NCBI GenBank assembly: GCA_030168595.1
Contig: CP115556.1
Span: 992,001 to 1,056,000 of the forward strand
Reading direction: 5' to 3'
Length of the DNA stretch: 64,000 nucleotides
DNA from: Methanomassiliicoccales archaeon LGM-DZ1
GTDB lineage: Archaea > Thermoplasmatota > Thermoplasmata > Methanomassiliicoccales > Methanomethylophilaceae
Part shown: positions 1 through 8,483 of the stretch, piece after piece
Numbering within the stretch: position 1 is the first letter of the stretch
Layout of the letters: each line of letters begins with the position of its first letter
Translations under genes and position numbers: made by a program
Notes under the pieces: model-generated
Databases searched by the model: none
Told to the model about the DNA's origin: nothing
Seen by the model: only the letters and a program-made list of their open reading frames with translations

Positions 1-378
1 ATCCACAACTGCGCCGACCTGCCCCACCTCGATACCCAGATCAAGAAGTTCAAGCCCTCGCTCTACTCGATGGCCTACTACCCGCTGATCGCCGGATCGC
101 CGACGGCCGCGGAGACCATAGAGAAGGGGTACAGCGACCACTGCCTCGTCGCCGGCAACCTCGACCCGCAGATCTTCATGAGGGACACCCCCGCCCAGTG
201 CGAGGAGGCCACGAAGAACCTGTGCCAGGAGGTCAAGACCGCCCTCTGCAAGAGGGGGCTAAACTCCGGATACTGCATAGCCAGCGGATGCGAGGTGCCT
301 CCGTCGGTGAACTGCAGGCTCGAGGACATCAAGGCCGTCGTCGACGCCGACAGGAAGTACGGCAGGATGGAATACTGA
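1..378 (+). CDS. Methylcobamide:CoM methyltransferase (MtaA/MtbA, UroD family), C-terminal part
   Basis: The reading frame is open from the first base, so only the last 125 residues are present. The end has the pattern seen in MtaA/MtbA enzymes: an A-x-GCEVPP segment, then a short acidic helix (LEDIKAVVDA) and a KYGR tail. The family uses zinc to move a methyl group from a corrinoid protein to coenzyme M in methyl-dependent methanogenesis. An upstream Cys (IHNCAD) lies where UroD-fold methyltransferases carry a His-x-Cys zinc ligand. Uroporphyrinogen decarboxylase itself is less likely. The corrinoid substrate cannot be told from this fragment. Confidence 0.75.
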   Translation: MHNCADLPHLDTQIKKFKPSLYSMAYYPLIAGSPTAAETIEKGYSDHCLVAGNLDPQIFMRDTPAQCEEATKNLCQEVKTALCKRGLNSGYCIASGCEVPPSVNCRLEDIKAVVDADRKYGRMEY

Positions 379-490
379 GCTGGGTGCCGCTCCGAAACCC
401 GTAAACCTATTACGGCGGCGTTGCCGCGCCGCCGGACTCTCCGGAACCGAAACTGCAGAAACAAACCACAGGAAACAAGGATGCGATGAT

Positions 491-808
491 ATGGCGAATG
501 CATATTTCGAGGCTATGAGCGCCAAGGGGTTCTCCTTCAACACAACTGCCTCAGTGAGGAAGTTCCAGTGCCCCAGATGCGGATTCAGTTTCTCGCTCGT
601 CTATGCCCGCGCCATCGCGTGCCAGGGATGCTCCGAGGCCGTGAAGGGCTGCCCGAAGGTCAGGTGCGGGAAGTGCGACTACGAGTTCCTCCTCAGGGAA
701 ACCCCCGATGTGCAGGGGAAGAATCAGGAGCGCACCCTCGCCGATCACATATGCGACATAGTAAGCAAGCGCGACAGCGGCCTCGGCATCGAGGTCTTCA
801 ACAGGTGA
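491..808 (+). CDS. Small multi-cysteine zinc-ribbon protein
   Basis: A 105-residue protein with three CxxC knuckles (CPRC, CQGC, CGKC) and another Cys between the second and third, so one or two zinc sites are likely. No catalytic motif and no membrane segment are seen. Its TGA stop overlaps the ATG of the hydantoinase-like gene by one base, so the two are probably translated together, and both follow the methyltransferase gene. I do not recognise a named family. The pairing suggests an accessory or scaffold role for the downstream ASKHA protein, but that is inference. Confidence 0.6.
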   Translation: MANAYFEAMSAKGFSFNTTASVRKFQCPRCGFSFSLVYARAIACQGCSEAVKGCPKVRCGKCDYEFLLRETPDVQGKNQERTLADHICDIVSKRDSGLGIEVFNR

Positions 809-2916
809 TGGCCATGGCCTTGGGCCTTGGCATCGACACGGGCGGCACCAACACCGATGCCGCCGTCGTCGACCTCGATACCATGCGCATCTGGGACAGG
901 TCCGTCTCCCCCACCACGAGGGACGACCTCACCGTCGGGATATCCCGGGCCCTCGACGGGCTCGACCGGGACCTCCTGGACAGGATATCCCTCGTCTCCC
1001 TGTCATCCACCCTCGCCACCAACACCATCGTCGAGGGCAAGGGCGGGCGCGCAGGGCTGATATGCATCGGGCGCGGCTACAGCGACCGCTCCTTCGGCGG
1101 GCCCTGCTGCGTCATAAAGGGGTCGCACGACCTCGACGGCAACGAGACCGAGCCTTTCGACGAGGCCGCCTGCAGGGAGTTCCTGCAAAGCCTGGCCGGG
1201 AGCGTGGACGCCGTCGCGGTGTCCGGGTACCTGAGCGTCAGGAACCCGGCCCACGAGGACCGGGCGGCCTACCTCGCCCGCGAGATCCTGGGCGTGCCCG
1301 TGGTCTGCGGGCATGAGCTGTCCTCCGGGCTGGGGTTCAACGAGAGGACCACGACGGCCCTGATGAACGCCCGCCTGATACCTATCATCGCCGAGCTGAT
1401 CCGCGCAATGCAGGAGTCCCTCCGCGGGCGCGGCATAAACGCCCCGCTGATGATCGTGAAGGGGGACGGATCGGTCATGAGCTCTGCGGCCGCCGCCCTG
1501 CATCCGGTCGAGACCGTCCTCTCGGGGCCGGCCTCCAGCCTGGTGGGGGCGTACGCCATCACCGGGGAGAAGGACATGCTGATGGTCGATGTCGGCGGCA
1601 CCACCACCGATATCGGCCTGCTGAAGGACGGTTTCCCCCGCCTCGAGAAGGAAGGGGCGTCCATCGGGGGCAGGCGCACCCGCGTCCTCGCCGCCGCCAT
1701 GTCCACCTTCGGCATAGGCGGGGACAGCAGGATCCTGGTCAACGGGACCCGCCCGATGATGACCTCCCTGAAGGTCATCCCGGTCTGCGCCGCGGCGGAG
1801 AGATGGCCGCACGTGAAGGAGGTCCTCGGGCAGCTAAAGGACAGGAGGCCGTCCGCCGCCTTCGAATCGGTGGAGCCTGACCTCATCAGGCAGGAGACCG
1901 AGCTGTTCGCCGCCGCCAGGCCCCCTGCCTCGGAGGAGCTCACGGACTACGAACGGAAGCTCCTGGGACGTTTGAGGGAATCCCCGATGACCGCCGCCGA
2001 GGCGGAGGAGTTCACGGGGACCATGGGAATAGCGTACTCGCTCAGCAAGATGGAGAAGCTCGGCCTCGTCACCAGGATCGGCGTGACGCCGACGGACCTG
2101 CTGCACGCCGAAGGCTCCTTCACAGAGTTCGACAGGACGGCCTCGGAGGCCGCGGTATCCTACCTCGCCAGGAAGTCCCGCATGACCCAGGCCGACTTCG
2201 TCGCCAAGATGAAGGAGGCTGTGGTGCAGAAGATCGCATCCTGCATCATGGAGCACCTGCTGACCGAGGAAGGGGTCACGGACCCGGCAAAGCGCGCCGG
2301 GGAGCTCATCGCCAAGACGGCCTCCCGGGACCCGGACCCAGACTACACGATGTCCCTGCATATCGCCCGCACGATCGTGGGGATCGGGGCGCCGGTGTCC
2401 GCGTGGCTCCCGCCCGTGGCCAAGCTGTTCGGGGCCAAACTGGTGATCTCCAGGAACGCCGACATCGGGAACGCCGTGGGGGCCGTCGCCGGGATGGTGA
2501 CGGTCACCGAGGACGTGCTCATCAGGCCGGCGGCGGGGAGCGTATCGGCCAACCCGGCCTGCATCGTGTTCACGAAGAAGGGCAAGCGCGAGTTCCCTGA
2601 CTTCGACACCGCCGTCGGATATGCCAAGACCGTGGGGGCCGAGGAGGTGCGCCGCCGCGCGGCCGAATCGGGCGCCGGTAACGTCCTCCTGGAGTATCAG
2701 ATCAGGAAGAAGACCTACCGCAACGAGTTCGAGGGAGGCGCCTACTCGCTGCTGGAGGCGAACGTCCTGGTCAGGGCCAGCGGGAAGCCGAGCCTCAGCA
2801 GGGACGGAGACCCGTCCCCCGGCGCCGCGCGAGGCGGCGGACTCCCTGCCCGACGGCCTGTCATCGGCTGCTGGGCTGATCATTTATGTCCATCAGTAGT
2901 ATCTTTTAAATATTGA
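808..2916 (+). CDS. Hydantoinase/oxoprolinase-family (ASKHA fold) protein
   Basis: A 702-residue protein. Two phosphate-binding loops typical of the ASKHA ATPase fold are visible: GIDTGGTNTD near residue 8 and VDVGGTTTDIG near residue 255. The region around residues 380-435 reads like a winged helix (LTDYERKLLGRL, then KMEKLGLVTRIG), as in many archaeal and clostridial members. The ATG at 808 overlaps the preceding stop; a second ATG lies two codons later. Members hydrolyse hydantoins or 5-oxoproline, but many archaeal ones have no known substrate. Next to a methyltransferase, an ATP-driven role in corrinoid or cofactor metabolism is possible; this is inference. Confidence 0.7.
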   Translation: MAMALGLGIDTGGTNTDAAVVDLDTMRIWDRSVSPTTRDDLTVGISRALDGLDRDLLDRISLVSLSSTLATNTIVEGKGGRAGLICIGRGYSDRSFGGPCCVIKGSHDLDGNETEPFDEAACREFLQSLAGSVDAVAVSGYLSVRNPAHEDRAAYLAREILGVPVVCGHELSSGLGFNERTTTALMNARLIPIIAELIRAMQESLRGRGINAPLMIVKGDGSVMSSAAAALHPVETVLSGPASSLVGAYAITGEKDMLMVDVGGTTTDIGLLKDGFPRLEKEGASIGGRRTRVLAAAMSTFGIGGDSRILVNGTRPMMTSLKVIPVCAAAERWPHVKEVLGQLKDRRPSAAFESVEPDLIRQETELFAAARPPASEELTDYERKLLGRLRESPMTAAEAEEFTGTMGIAYSLSKMEKLGLVTRIGVTPTDLLHAEGSFTEFDRTASEAAVSYLARKSRMTQADFVAKMKEAVVQKIASCIMEHLLTEEGVTDPAKRAGELIAKTASRDPDPDYTMSLHIARTIVGIGAPVSAWLPPVAKLFGAKLVISRNADIGNAVGAVAGMVTVTEDVLIRPAAGSVSANPACIVFTKKGKREFPDFDTAVGYAKTVGAEEVRRRAAESGAGNVLLEYQIRKKTYRNEFEGGAYSLLEANVLVRASGKPSLSRDGDPSPGAARGGGLPARRPVIGCWADHLCPSVVSFKY

Positions 2917-2991
2917 TGGATACGAAAAAGGACATGTTCGTATCAATAGTTAATCCTCCGTCCGCGTATCATACGGGCCGGAGCAGTTAAT

Positions 2992-4362
2992 TTGTCAAAC
3001 GGGGACAGAGGCCCTTCGACCACCGCGAAGTACGGCATCGCGACCTTCGCCATATTGGCGGCAGCATATTTCCTGGTCTATTTCCATAGGACGACAGGAG
3101 GAGCGCTATCCGAGACCTTCGCGGACCGCTACGGGGTCAGCCCGTCAGCTGTGGCGCTCCTCGCTTCGACCTATCTGATCGCATACACTGTCATGCAGAT
3201 ACCCAGCGGGATGCTGACGGACCGCTGGGGGCCCCGCAGGACGGCCACCGCGGCCGTGTCCCTGATAGCCGCCGGCTCCGCCATGACCGCCCTCTCCGAT
3301 TGGACCGATGAGTTCATGCTCATGGTCATCGGGAGGTTCATCATCGGTTTCGGGGCGGCGTCCATATTCATACCGATGATGAGGGTCCTCGCCGTTTGGT
3401 TCAGGAAGGACCGCTTCGCGACGATGAACGGCATCATCCTGCTTATCGGGAACGTCGGAGCCATCGCCGCCGCCACGCCGATGTACGAGATGACCGACGC
3501 CCTCGGCATAGGCGAGGCGTACATCCTCCTCGCGGCGGTCACCGTGATGGTGGCAGCGTGCTGCTGGGTCATCGTGCGCGACAGCCCCAGGGACAGGGGC
3601 CTCGGGTCCCTGGACGCAGGGGCGGAGGAGAGGATCCCCGCCCGCCGCGCTATCGCCACCGTCCTGGGGGGCAGGATGAGGTTCTGGCCCCTGGCCGCCA
3701 GCATGTTCTTCTTCTTCGGGACCATGATGATGTGGCAGGCATCGCAGGCCGGGTCTTTCTACACCAACGTCTACGGATACGGCGAGCACGACGCGAGCAT
3801 CATGGTCATGATGATCGGGATCGGGTCCCTTTTCGGATGCCCGGTCGGCGGCGTGCTGTCCGACAGGGTGCTGCGCTCGAGGAAGGCCGTCGCCATGCTC
3901 GGAACCGGCGGGTACGCCGCGGTGTGGGCCGCCATGTGGCTCACCGCCGGCAGGGACGCGTTCTCCCCGGAGGTGTTCCAAGGGTCGATGAACTTCCTCT
4001 TCGGGTTCTTCTCCGGCTTCCTGGTGGCCACCGTGGCCCAGATCAAGGAATGCTTCCCGTCGTCACTCTCCGCAATGTCTGTGGCCTGCATGCATACGTT
4101 CACGTTCATCGGCGGGGCCCTGGCGGTCGCCACCTGCGGGTTCGTGGTCGCGGATTCCACCGTGGCCGAGTTCCAGACCCTCTGCCTGATAGCCGCCGTC
4201 ATGGCCTTCCTCTCGTTCGCCTGCGAGGCGGTGTCCGTAGAGGACGGGCCGGACGACAGCCTGAGCAGCGACCCGGCGGTCGGGTACATCGTGTACCTCA
4301 CCGAGATGGGGGAGGACGGCGGGTTCCTGCGCAGGCGCCGATACCGAACGCAAGGTCAATAA
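2992..4362 (+). CDS. MFS transporter
   Basis: A 456-residue, very hydrophobic protein with about 12 transmembrane segments. The motif-A loop between helices 2 and 3 is clear (GMLTDRWGPRR), and a weaker copy follows in the second half (GGVLSDRVLRSRK). The start is a TTG with a GGAG ribosome-binding site about nine bases upstream; no ATG lies near. A TATA-like TTTTAAATA lies at 2904-2912. The overall pattern resembles anion:cation-symporter or sugar-phosphate-type MFS carriers, but the substrate cannot be predicted. It stands alone and is probably its own transcript. Confidence 0.85.
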   Translation: MSNGDRGPSTTAKYGIATFAILAAAYFLVYFHRTTGGALSETFADRYGVSPSAVALLASTYLIAYTVMQIPSGMLTDRWGPRRTATAAVSLIAAGSAMTALSDWTDEFMLMVIGRFIIGFGAASIFIPMMRVLAVWFRKDRFATMNGIILLIGNVGAIAAATPMYEMTDALGIGEAYILLAAVTVMVAACCWVIVRDSPRDRGLGSLDAGAEERIPARRAIATVLGGRMRFWPLAASMFFFFGTMMMWQASQAGSFYTNVYGYGEHDASIMVMMIGIGSLFGCPVGGVLSDRVLRSRKAVAMLGTGGYAAVWAAMWLTAGRDAFSPEVFQGSMNFLFGFFSGFLVATVAQIKECFPSSLSAMSVACMHTFTFIGGALAVATCGFVVADSTVAEFQTLCLIAAVMAFLSFACEAVSVEDGPDDSLSSDPAVGYIVYLTEMGEDGGFLRRRRYRTQGQ

Positions 4363-4402
4363 GCAGAAACGCGCATGCTGCACGCATCTGGAGGACGACA
4401 CC

Positions 4403-4798
4403 GTGTTATGCCCCGAGTGCGGAAAGGAATACGAGGATGCATACGGCTTCTGCCCTTGGTGCGGGGCCGTCAGCAGGCCTGAGCCGGCCGGCACCGCGGG
4501 CGCGGGGAGCACGGCAGATGCCGCGGGGAGCCCTCAGCAGGCGATGATCCCGGGCCTGCCGGCATCCATGGTGCCCAGGATGAGCCCCGCCAAGAGATCG
4601 ACGGTCTGGCTCCTGTGCTTCATCCTCGCGGCCGGGATCTGCGTCTACGGAAGCGTCTCGCTCTCGTTCCTAGCCGGTTCCGCGGCGCTCCTGCTGGCGA
4701 CCTACATCCCAGGAGGAGCGTTCTTCCCGATGGCGGGAGGAGGGACCATGGGCCTCATGACCGGGATATTGTTCAGGTCGATGCTGGGCCTGAGCTGA
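4403..4798 (+). CDS. Zinc-ribbon membrane protein (paralogue 1)
   Basis: A 131-residue protein with an N-terminal zinc ribbon (CPECG then CPWCG within the first 20 residues), a Pro/Ala/Gly-rich linker and two or three hydrophobic segments from about residue 70. The start is a GTG with GGAGG just upstream. It is the first of three tandem genes with the same layout. Small zinc-ribbon membrane proteins are common in archaea and of unknown function; the ribbon should face the cytoplasm. Confidence 0.7.
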   Translation: MLCPECGKEYEDAYGFCPWCGAVSRPEPAGTAGAGSTADAAGSPQQAMIPGLPASMVPRMSPAKRSTVWLLCFILAAGICVYGSVSLSFLAGSAALLLATYIPGGAFFPMAGGGTMGLMTGILFRSMLGLS

Positions 4799-4856
4799 CG
4801 GCGCAAACCGTATTATCGCAGGTACGCCTAATACCGGCCGAGAGAGGTACGATAAG

Positions 4857-5255
4857 ATGTACTGTCCCAAATGCGGGCGCCCGGTGCCCGAAGGAGCCAG
4901 ATTCTGCCCCGACTGCGGGGCCTCGATGGACATGGTCTACGGCGGAGACCGGGACGGCACCGCCACCTCCGGAACATACTCGGCGGACAGGCCCCGCCGC
5001 GGGAGGGTGAAGGACGATATCCGCTACACCAACAACACAGAGAGCAACATCTCCCTGCTCGTCGGGTTCACGCTCGCGATCCTCGCGACGATATTCCTGA
5101 CGCCCATCGGCGGATTCGTCGCCGGAGTGATCTTCATGCTCCTCGCCGTAGGAGCATCGGTCCTCGGCATGGTCCCGGGGAACAGGGTGTTCCTCCTGGG
5201 CGCCGGAGGCACCGCAGGGTTCCTGATCGGATGCCTGCTGTGGATCATCATATGA
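4857..5255 (+). CDS. Zinc-ribbon membrane protein (paralogue 2)
   Basis: A 132-residue protein. The zinc ribbon lies at residues 3-25 (CPKCG and CPDCG), followed by a charged linker and two long hydrophobic segments (about residues 60-105 and 110-132). A good ribosome-binding site (GAGGT) lies about nine bases before the ATG. The layout and the CPxCG spacing match the genes on both sides, so these are tandem duplicates. Function unknown. Confidence 0.75.
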   Translation: MYCPKCGRPVPEGARFCPDCGASMDMVYGGDRDGTATSGTYSADRPRRGRVKDDIRYTNNTESNISLLVGFTLAILATIFLTPIGGFVAGVIFMLLAVGASVLGMVPGNRVFLLGAGGTAGFLIGCLLWIII

Positions 5256-5280
5256 TATCTGAGGAAAGGAGGAAGATGAG

Positions 5281-5691
5281 ATGTACTGCCCGAATTGCGG
5301 GATGATGCTGCCTGAGGGAGCGGATTTCTGCCCCGACTGCGGGACCAGGACCTCAGGGTACGGGAAGACTTCCGGAACACCCGGCACGGCCTCGGTGCCG
5401 GAGGACGGGAAGCTCAGGCACAACATCCTCCTGATAAGCTTCCTGCTGAACCTGATCGTCACCTTCGCGCTGGGGTTCGCAGTGGACCTCGTCATCTGCA
5501 CGATCATCCTCATGGTGCTCTACGGCAGACGCAACCTCTACAGGAAGAACCCTGCGGGCGAGGCGCTCGTCGGATCGGCCATCGGCCTGATCATGGGGAT
5601 CATGCTCCAGGCAGTCTACCTGTGGCGAGGGGAAAATCAGGCGCCGGCATGCGGCGATGCATGCCCGCCGTCCGTCGAAGGGTTCAGCTGA
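5281..5691 (+). CDS. Zinc-ribbon membrane protein (paralogue 3)
   Basis: A 136-residue protein starting with the same MYCP-CG ribbon as the gene before it (CPNCG, CPDCG), then a linker and two to three hydrophobic segments. A strong GGAGG site lies about nine bases upstream of the ATG, only 25 bases after the previous stop, so it is cotranscribed with paralogue 2. Its stop overlaps the 3' end of the convergent flavodoxin gene by eight bases. Function unknown. Confidence 0.75.
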   Translation: MYCPNCGMMLPEGADFCPDCGTRTSGYGKTSGTPGTASVPEDGKLRHNILLISFLLNLIVTFALGFAVDLVICTIILMVLYGRRNLYRKNPAGEALVGSAIGLIMGIMLQAVYLWRGENQAPACGDACPPSVEGFS

Positions 5692-6097
5692 GGGCCTGAG
5701 CGCGGAACGCCGCTATGGCCTTCGTCCATGCCTCGACATCCTCGAGCGGCGTGTCGTTGACGAACCATTTGACCGGCATGATGGATGCTCCGCGGGCCGA
5801 TTTGCGTATGCCGGGCATGACGTGCCCCTCGTTGCCGATGCTGCCGGAGACGTAGAACGGGCAGACGGTCTTGCCGATGAGGGTGCAGGCCCCGAGGAAC
5901 CTGTCGACGACCTCCGGTTCCTTGAACATGACCATGGGGAAGCCTACGATGACGGTATCGTACCCGTTGGATGGATCCTTCGTCCATTCGGACTCGGGAT
6001 CGAGCGCGATGATGTCTGCCTCCATCACGGCGGATATCATCTCGGCGGTGCGTCTGACCGCGCCTCCGATGGAGAAATATGCAACCAGGGGGACCAT
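5684..6097 (-). CDS. Flavodoxin-family protein (first of two)
   Basis: A 137-residue flavodoxin-fold protein. It opens with LVAYFSIGG, the FMN phosphate-loop position, and has the central VIVGFPMV strand and the CPFYVSGS strand/loop of the family. An ATG 33 bases further upstream exists, but the TATA-like TTTAAATA at about 6135-6143 would place the transcript start near 6113. The internal ATG at 6097, with GGAAGAAAGG just before it, is therefore the better start. Likely a low-potential electron carrier or quinone/flavin reductase. It resembles the gene at 6238-6708. Confidence 0.75.
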   Translation of the reverse strand: MVPLVAYFSIGGAVRRTAEMISAVMEADIIALDPESEWTKDPSNGYDTVIVGFPMVMFKEPEVVDRFLGACTLIGKTVCPFYVSGSIGNEGHVMPGIRKSARGASIMPVKWFVNDTPLEDVEAWTKAIAAFRAQALS

Positions 6098-6237
6098 CCT
6101 TTCTTCCAACCAGTTGACGTCCTTCCCCATGTGTTTATTTAAAGATTATCGCGAACTGATACGTAATCGGAATTAATCCATCGCAGAGGGGCGGCAGTCC
6201 TCCCGGAAGGGCCCCGGAAGGGCCGGAGAAAGGGTTT

Positions 6238-6708
6238 TCAGAGCGATCCTGCCCATTCCTTCAGGTCGGGAACGGAAACGGAGGATGAGAACCTCCTTCC
6301 CTTGAGCACCTTGGCCTTGGGGACGAGCTTCTGCATCCTGGGGCCGATGCCGTCCATCCCGGAGCTCCCGGAGGTGGCGAAGGGGACGACGGTCTTCCCG
6401 GAGAAATCGTAGGATTCCAGGAAAGTGTCGATGATGTTGGGCTCCTTGTACCACCAGATGGGGAAGCCGACGTAGATGACATCGGCGGAAGCGACGGGCG
6501 CGCCGCCGTTCTTGATCTGCGGCCTGCAGGAATCATCCTCCTTCTCCTTAGTGGTCCTGGAGCTCTCGTCCCTCCAGTTGAGGTCCGCGGCGGTGTAGGG
6601 GGTCTCCGGTACGATCTCGAAGATCTCCGAACCGGTGGCCTCGGCGAGCTTCTCCGCGACGGCCTTGGTCACTCCCGAGCAGCTGAAATACGCGACTAAC
6701 GACGCCAT
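6238..6708 (-). CDS. Flavodoxin-family protein (second of two)
   Basis: A 156-residue flavodoxin fold: LVAYFSCSGVTK forms the phosphate loop, VIYVGFPIWWYKEP the second FMN loop, and TVVPFATSGSSG the third. The WW-containing loop is typical of the clostridial/archaeal flavodoxin_4 group. The ATG at 6708 has GGTGAG ahead of it and a TATA element at about 6740-6747. A longer open frame exists upstream but crosses the divergent carbonic anhydrase promoter and gene. Clear paralogue of the preceding flavodoxin. Confidence 0.8.
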   Translation of the reverse strand: MASLVAYFSCSGVTKAVAEKLAEATGSEIFEIVPETPYTAADLNWRDESSRTTKEKEDDSCRPQIKNGGAPVASADVIYVGFPIWWYKEPNIIDTFLESYDFSGKTVVPFATSGSSGMDGIGPRMQKLVPKAKVLKGRRFSSSVSVPDLKEWAGSL

Positions 6709-6780
6709 ATTCTCACCTTGGCCCTGAATGGCCGCAGACATATAAATGACTGTCCGTCCGTTAATTCCGTGTTCCCTGCT

Positions 6781-6789
6781 TTTAATACA
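6781..6789 (+). promoter_or_regulatory. TATA box, leaderless promoter of carbonic anhydrase
   Basis: TTTAATACA is centred about 27 bases before the ATG at 6812, the distance expected when transcription starts at the start codon. No ribosome-binding site is visible. Confidence 0.5.
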
Positions 6790-6811
6790 AAAGCGCCGTT
6801 CTTGGATCACC

Positions 6812-7360
6812 ATGGATGCGGGATCCGCGCTCAGGAAGCTGGCCGAAGGGAACAGGAAGTACGTCGAAGGGCGTTCCGCAGGAGATTTCTCAGAAAGCAG
6901 GAGGAGGGAGCTCGCAGAAGGGCAGGCCCCTTTCGCGGCCGTCATAACCTGCTCTGACTCCAGGGTGGTGCCGGAAGCGGTCTTCTCGGCGGGCCTGGGG
7001 GAGATCTTCGTCATACGCACGGCCGGGAACACCGCCGGACCGGACGCCCTGGCCTCAGCCTGGTACGCCGCGGACCACCTCCGCGTCCCGCTCATCGTCG
7101 TCCTGGGCCACACCGGGTGCGGGGCTGTCTCCGCCGCCCTGGAAGGGCACAGCGGCGGCCCGATGGGGGACATCGTGAAACGGATATCCGCCAACATCGG
7201 AGGGGAGCGCGACCCCCGCACCGCCGCGGAGATCAACGCGAGGAGGACGGCCGAGGCGGTGGAGAAGGCCGTTCCCGGCACGGCGGTCGCGGCGGCAGTG
7301 TACGACACCGCCGGAGGAGGCGTCCGCTTCCTCCTCGGGGAAGGTGCGAAACCGTTATAA
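6812..7360 (+). CDS. Beta-class carbonic anhydrase
   Basis: A 182-residue zinc enzyme that interconverts CO2 and bicarbonate. The ligand motifs are complete: CSDSR (Cys, then the Asp/Arg dyad) near residue 47, and GHTGCG (His, Cys) near residue 103. The length fits the short archaeal/bacterial type. The open frame extends 22 codons further upstream, but the TATA box at 6781-6789 makes the ATG at 6812 the likely leaderless start. It is divergent from the flavodoxins and directly upstream of tyrA, whose promoter overlaps its stop codon. Confidence 0.9.
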   Translation: MDAGSALRKLAEGNRKYVEGRSAGDFSESRRRELAEGQAPFAAVITCSDSRVVPEAVFSAGLGEIFVIRTAGNTAGPDALASAWYAADHLRVPLIVVLGHTGCGAVSAALEGHSGGPMGDIVKRISANIGGERDPRTAAEINARRTAEAVEKAVPGTAVAAAVYDTAGGGVRFLLGEGAKPL

Positions 7361-7382
7361 TCTCCGTGCTAATGTCTAGCAC
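7354..7382 (+). promoter_or_regulatory. tyrA promoter with inverted repeat at the start site
   Basis: A TATA element (GTTATAAT, 7354-7361) lies about 28 bases before the tyrA ATG. Between them is a perfect inverted repeat, GTGCTA at 7366-7371 and TAGCAC at 7377-7382 with a five-base spacer, ending three bases before the ATG. It could be an operator covering the transcription start. Confidence 0.4.
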
Positions 7383-7385
7383 GCT

Positions 7386-8483
7386 ATGGGCTCCCTGACT
7401 GTAGGATTCATCGGACTGGGTCTTATCGGAGGCTCGGTCGCACGCGCGCTGAAGAAGGCCGATCCGGGCACCGTCGTCATGGCCTACGACAGGGATGCCG
7501 AGTCCCTCGCCGAGGCGTACAAGGACGGGACGGTGGACATCCTCCTCTCGGGCATCGACTCCCGCTACTCGGACTGCGACATGATCTTCCTGTGCGCCCC
7601 CGTCAGCACCAACATGGAGCTGGCGGCGCAGGTCGCCCCGTTCATGAAGCCCGGCTGCATCCTCACCGACGTCGGCAGCGTCAAGGCCCGCATGCACCGC
7701 AGGATCGGAGAGCTGGGCCTGTCTGATCGTTTCATCGGCGGGCACCCGATGGCGGGCAGCGAGAGGACCGGCTACAGGAACTCCAAGGCGCTGCTCCTGG
7801 AGAACGCCTACTACATCATCACGCCCACGCCCGAGACCTCCCCGGAGGACCTGGAGCGCTTCCGCTCCCTGGTCGCCTCCATGGGCGCCATCCCGATGGT
7901 GATGGACCCGGAGGAGCATGACACGGTGACGGCGGCGGTCAGCCACCTCCCCCACGTTATCTCCGCGGCGCTGGTGAACCTGGTGAAGGACTCCGACTCG
8001 GACGACGGCCGGATGCGGACGGTCGCCGCCGGCGGCTTCAAGGACATCACGAGGATCTCGTCCTCGTCGCCGGAGATGTGGCAGAGCATATGCGCCGAGA
8101 ACTCGGAGAACATATCGCGCCTGCTGTCCCTCTACATCAGCGACCTGGAGGGAGCGAAACGCCTCATAGACGCCCGCGACAGGGAGGGGCTGAGGGCGAT
8201 GTTCGACAGTGCCAGGCGTTACCGGGAGACCTTCCCGTCCGCCTCGGCGGGCCCCATCAAGACGGACAATGCCATCCATGTGGAGATCCCGGACAGGCCG
8301 GGGGCCCTGGCGGTGGTGCTGACTATGCTGGCCTCTGCATCGATCGACGTCAAGAACGTCGGCATCGTCCACAACCGCGAGTTCGAGACCGGATCGCTGA
8401 GGATAGAGCTCCACAGCGAGAGGGATGTGGAGAAGGCCTCCGGCATCCTGAAGGGCTACGGGTACGCCGTCACCGTAGGATGA
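7386..8483 (+). CDS. tyrA: Prephenate dehydrogenase with C-terminal ACT domain
   Basis: A 365-residue enzyme of tyrosine synthesis that oxidises and decarboxylates prephenate to 4-hydroxyphenylpyruvate. The N-terminus is the NAD-binding Rossmann fold (GFIGLGLIGGS). The conserved prephenate-site segment GGHPMAGSE lies near residue 118, and a second histidine motif, SHLPH, near residue 185. A C-terminal ACT domain begins around residue 292 (IPDRPGALAVV) and probably binds tyrosine for feedback control. The stop overlaps the convergent corrinoid-protein gene by 14 bases. Confidence 0.9.
   Translation: MGSLTVGFIGLGLIGGSVARALKKADPGTVVMAYDRDAESLAEAYKDGTVDILLSGIDSRYSDCDMIFLCAPVSTNMELAAQVAPFMKPGCILTDVGSVKARMHRRIGELGLSDRFIGGHPMAGSERTGYRNSKALLLENAYYIITPTPETSPEDLERFRSLVASMGAIPMVMDPEEHDTVTAAVSHLPHVISAALVNLVKDSDSDDGRMRTVAAGGFKDITRISSSSPEMWQSICAENSENISRLLSLYISDLEGAKRLIDARDREGLRAMFDSARRYRETFPSASAGPIKTDNAIHVEIPDRPGALAVVLTMLASASIDVKNVGIVHNREFETGSLRIELHSERDVEKASGILKGYGYAVTVG

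Noticed and set aside
1003-2883. Long minus-strand frames opposite the hydantoinase-like gene
   Set aside because: Arg/Gly/Pro-rich shadows caused by high third-position GC; no motifs, while the + strand frame carries clear ASKHA loops.
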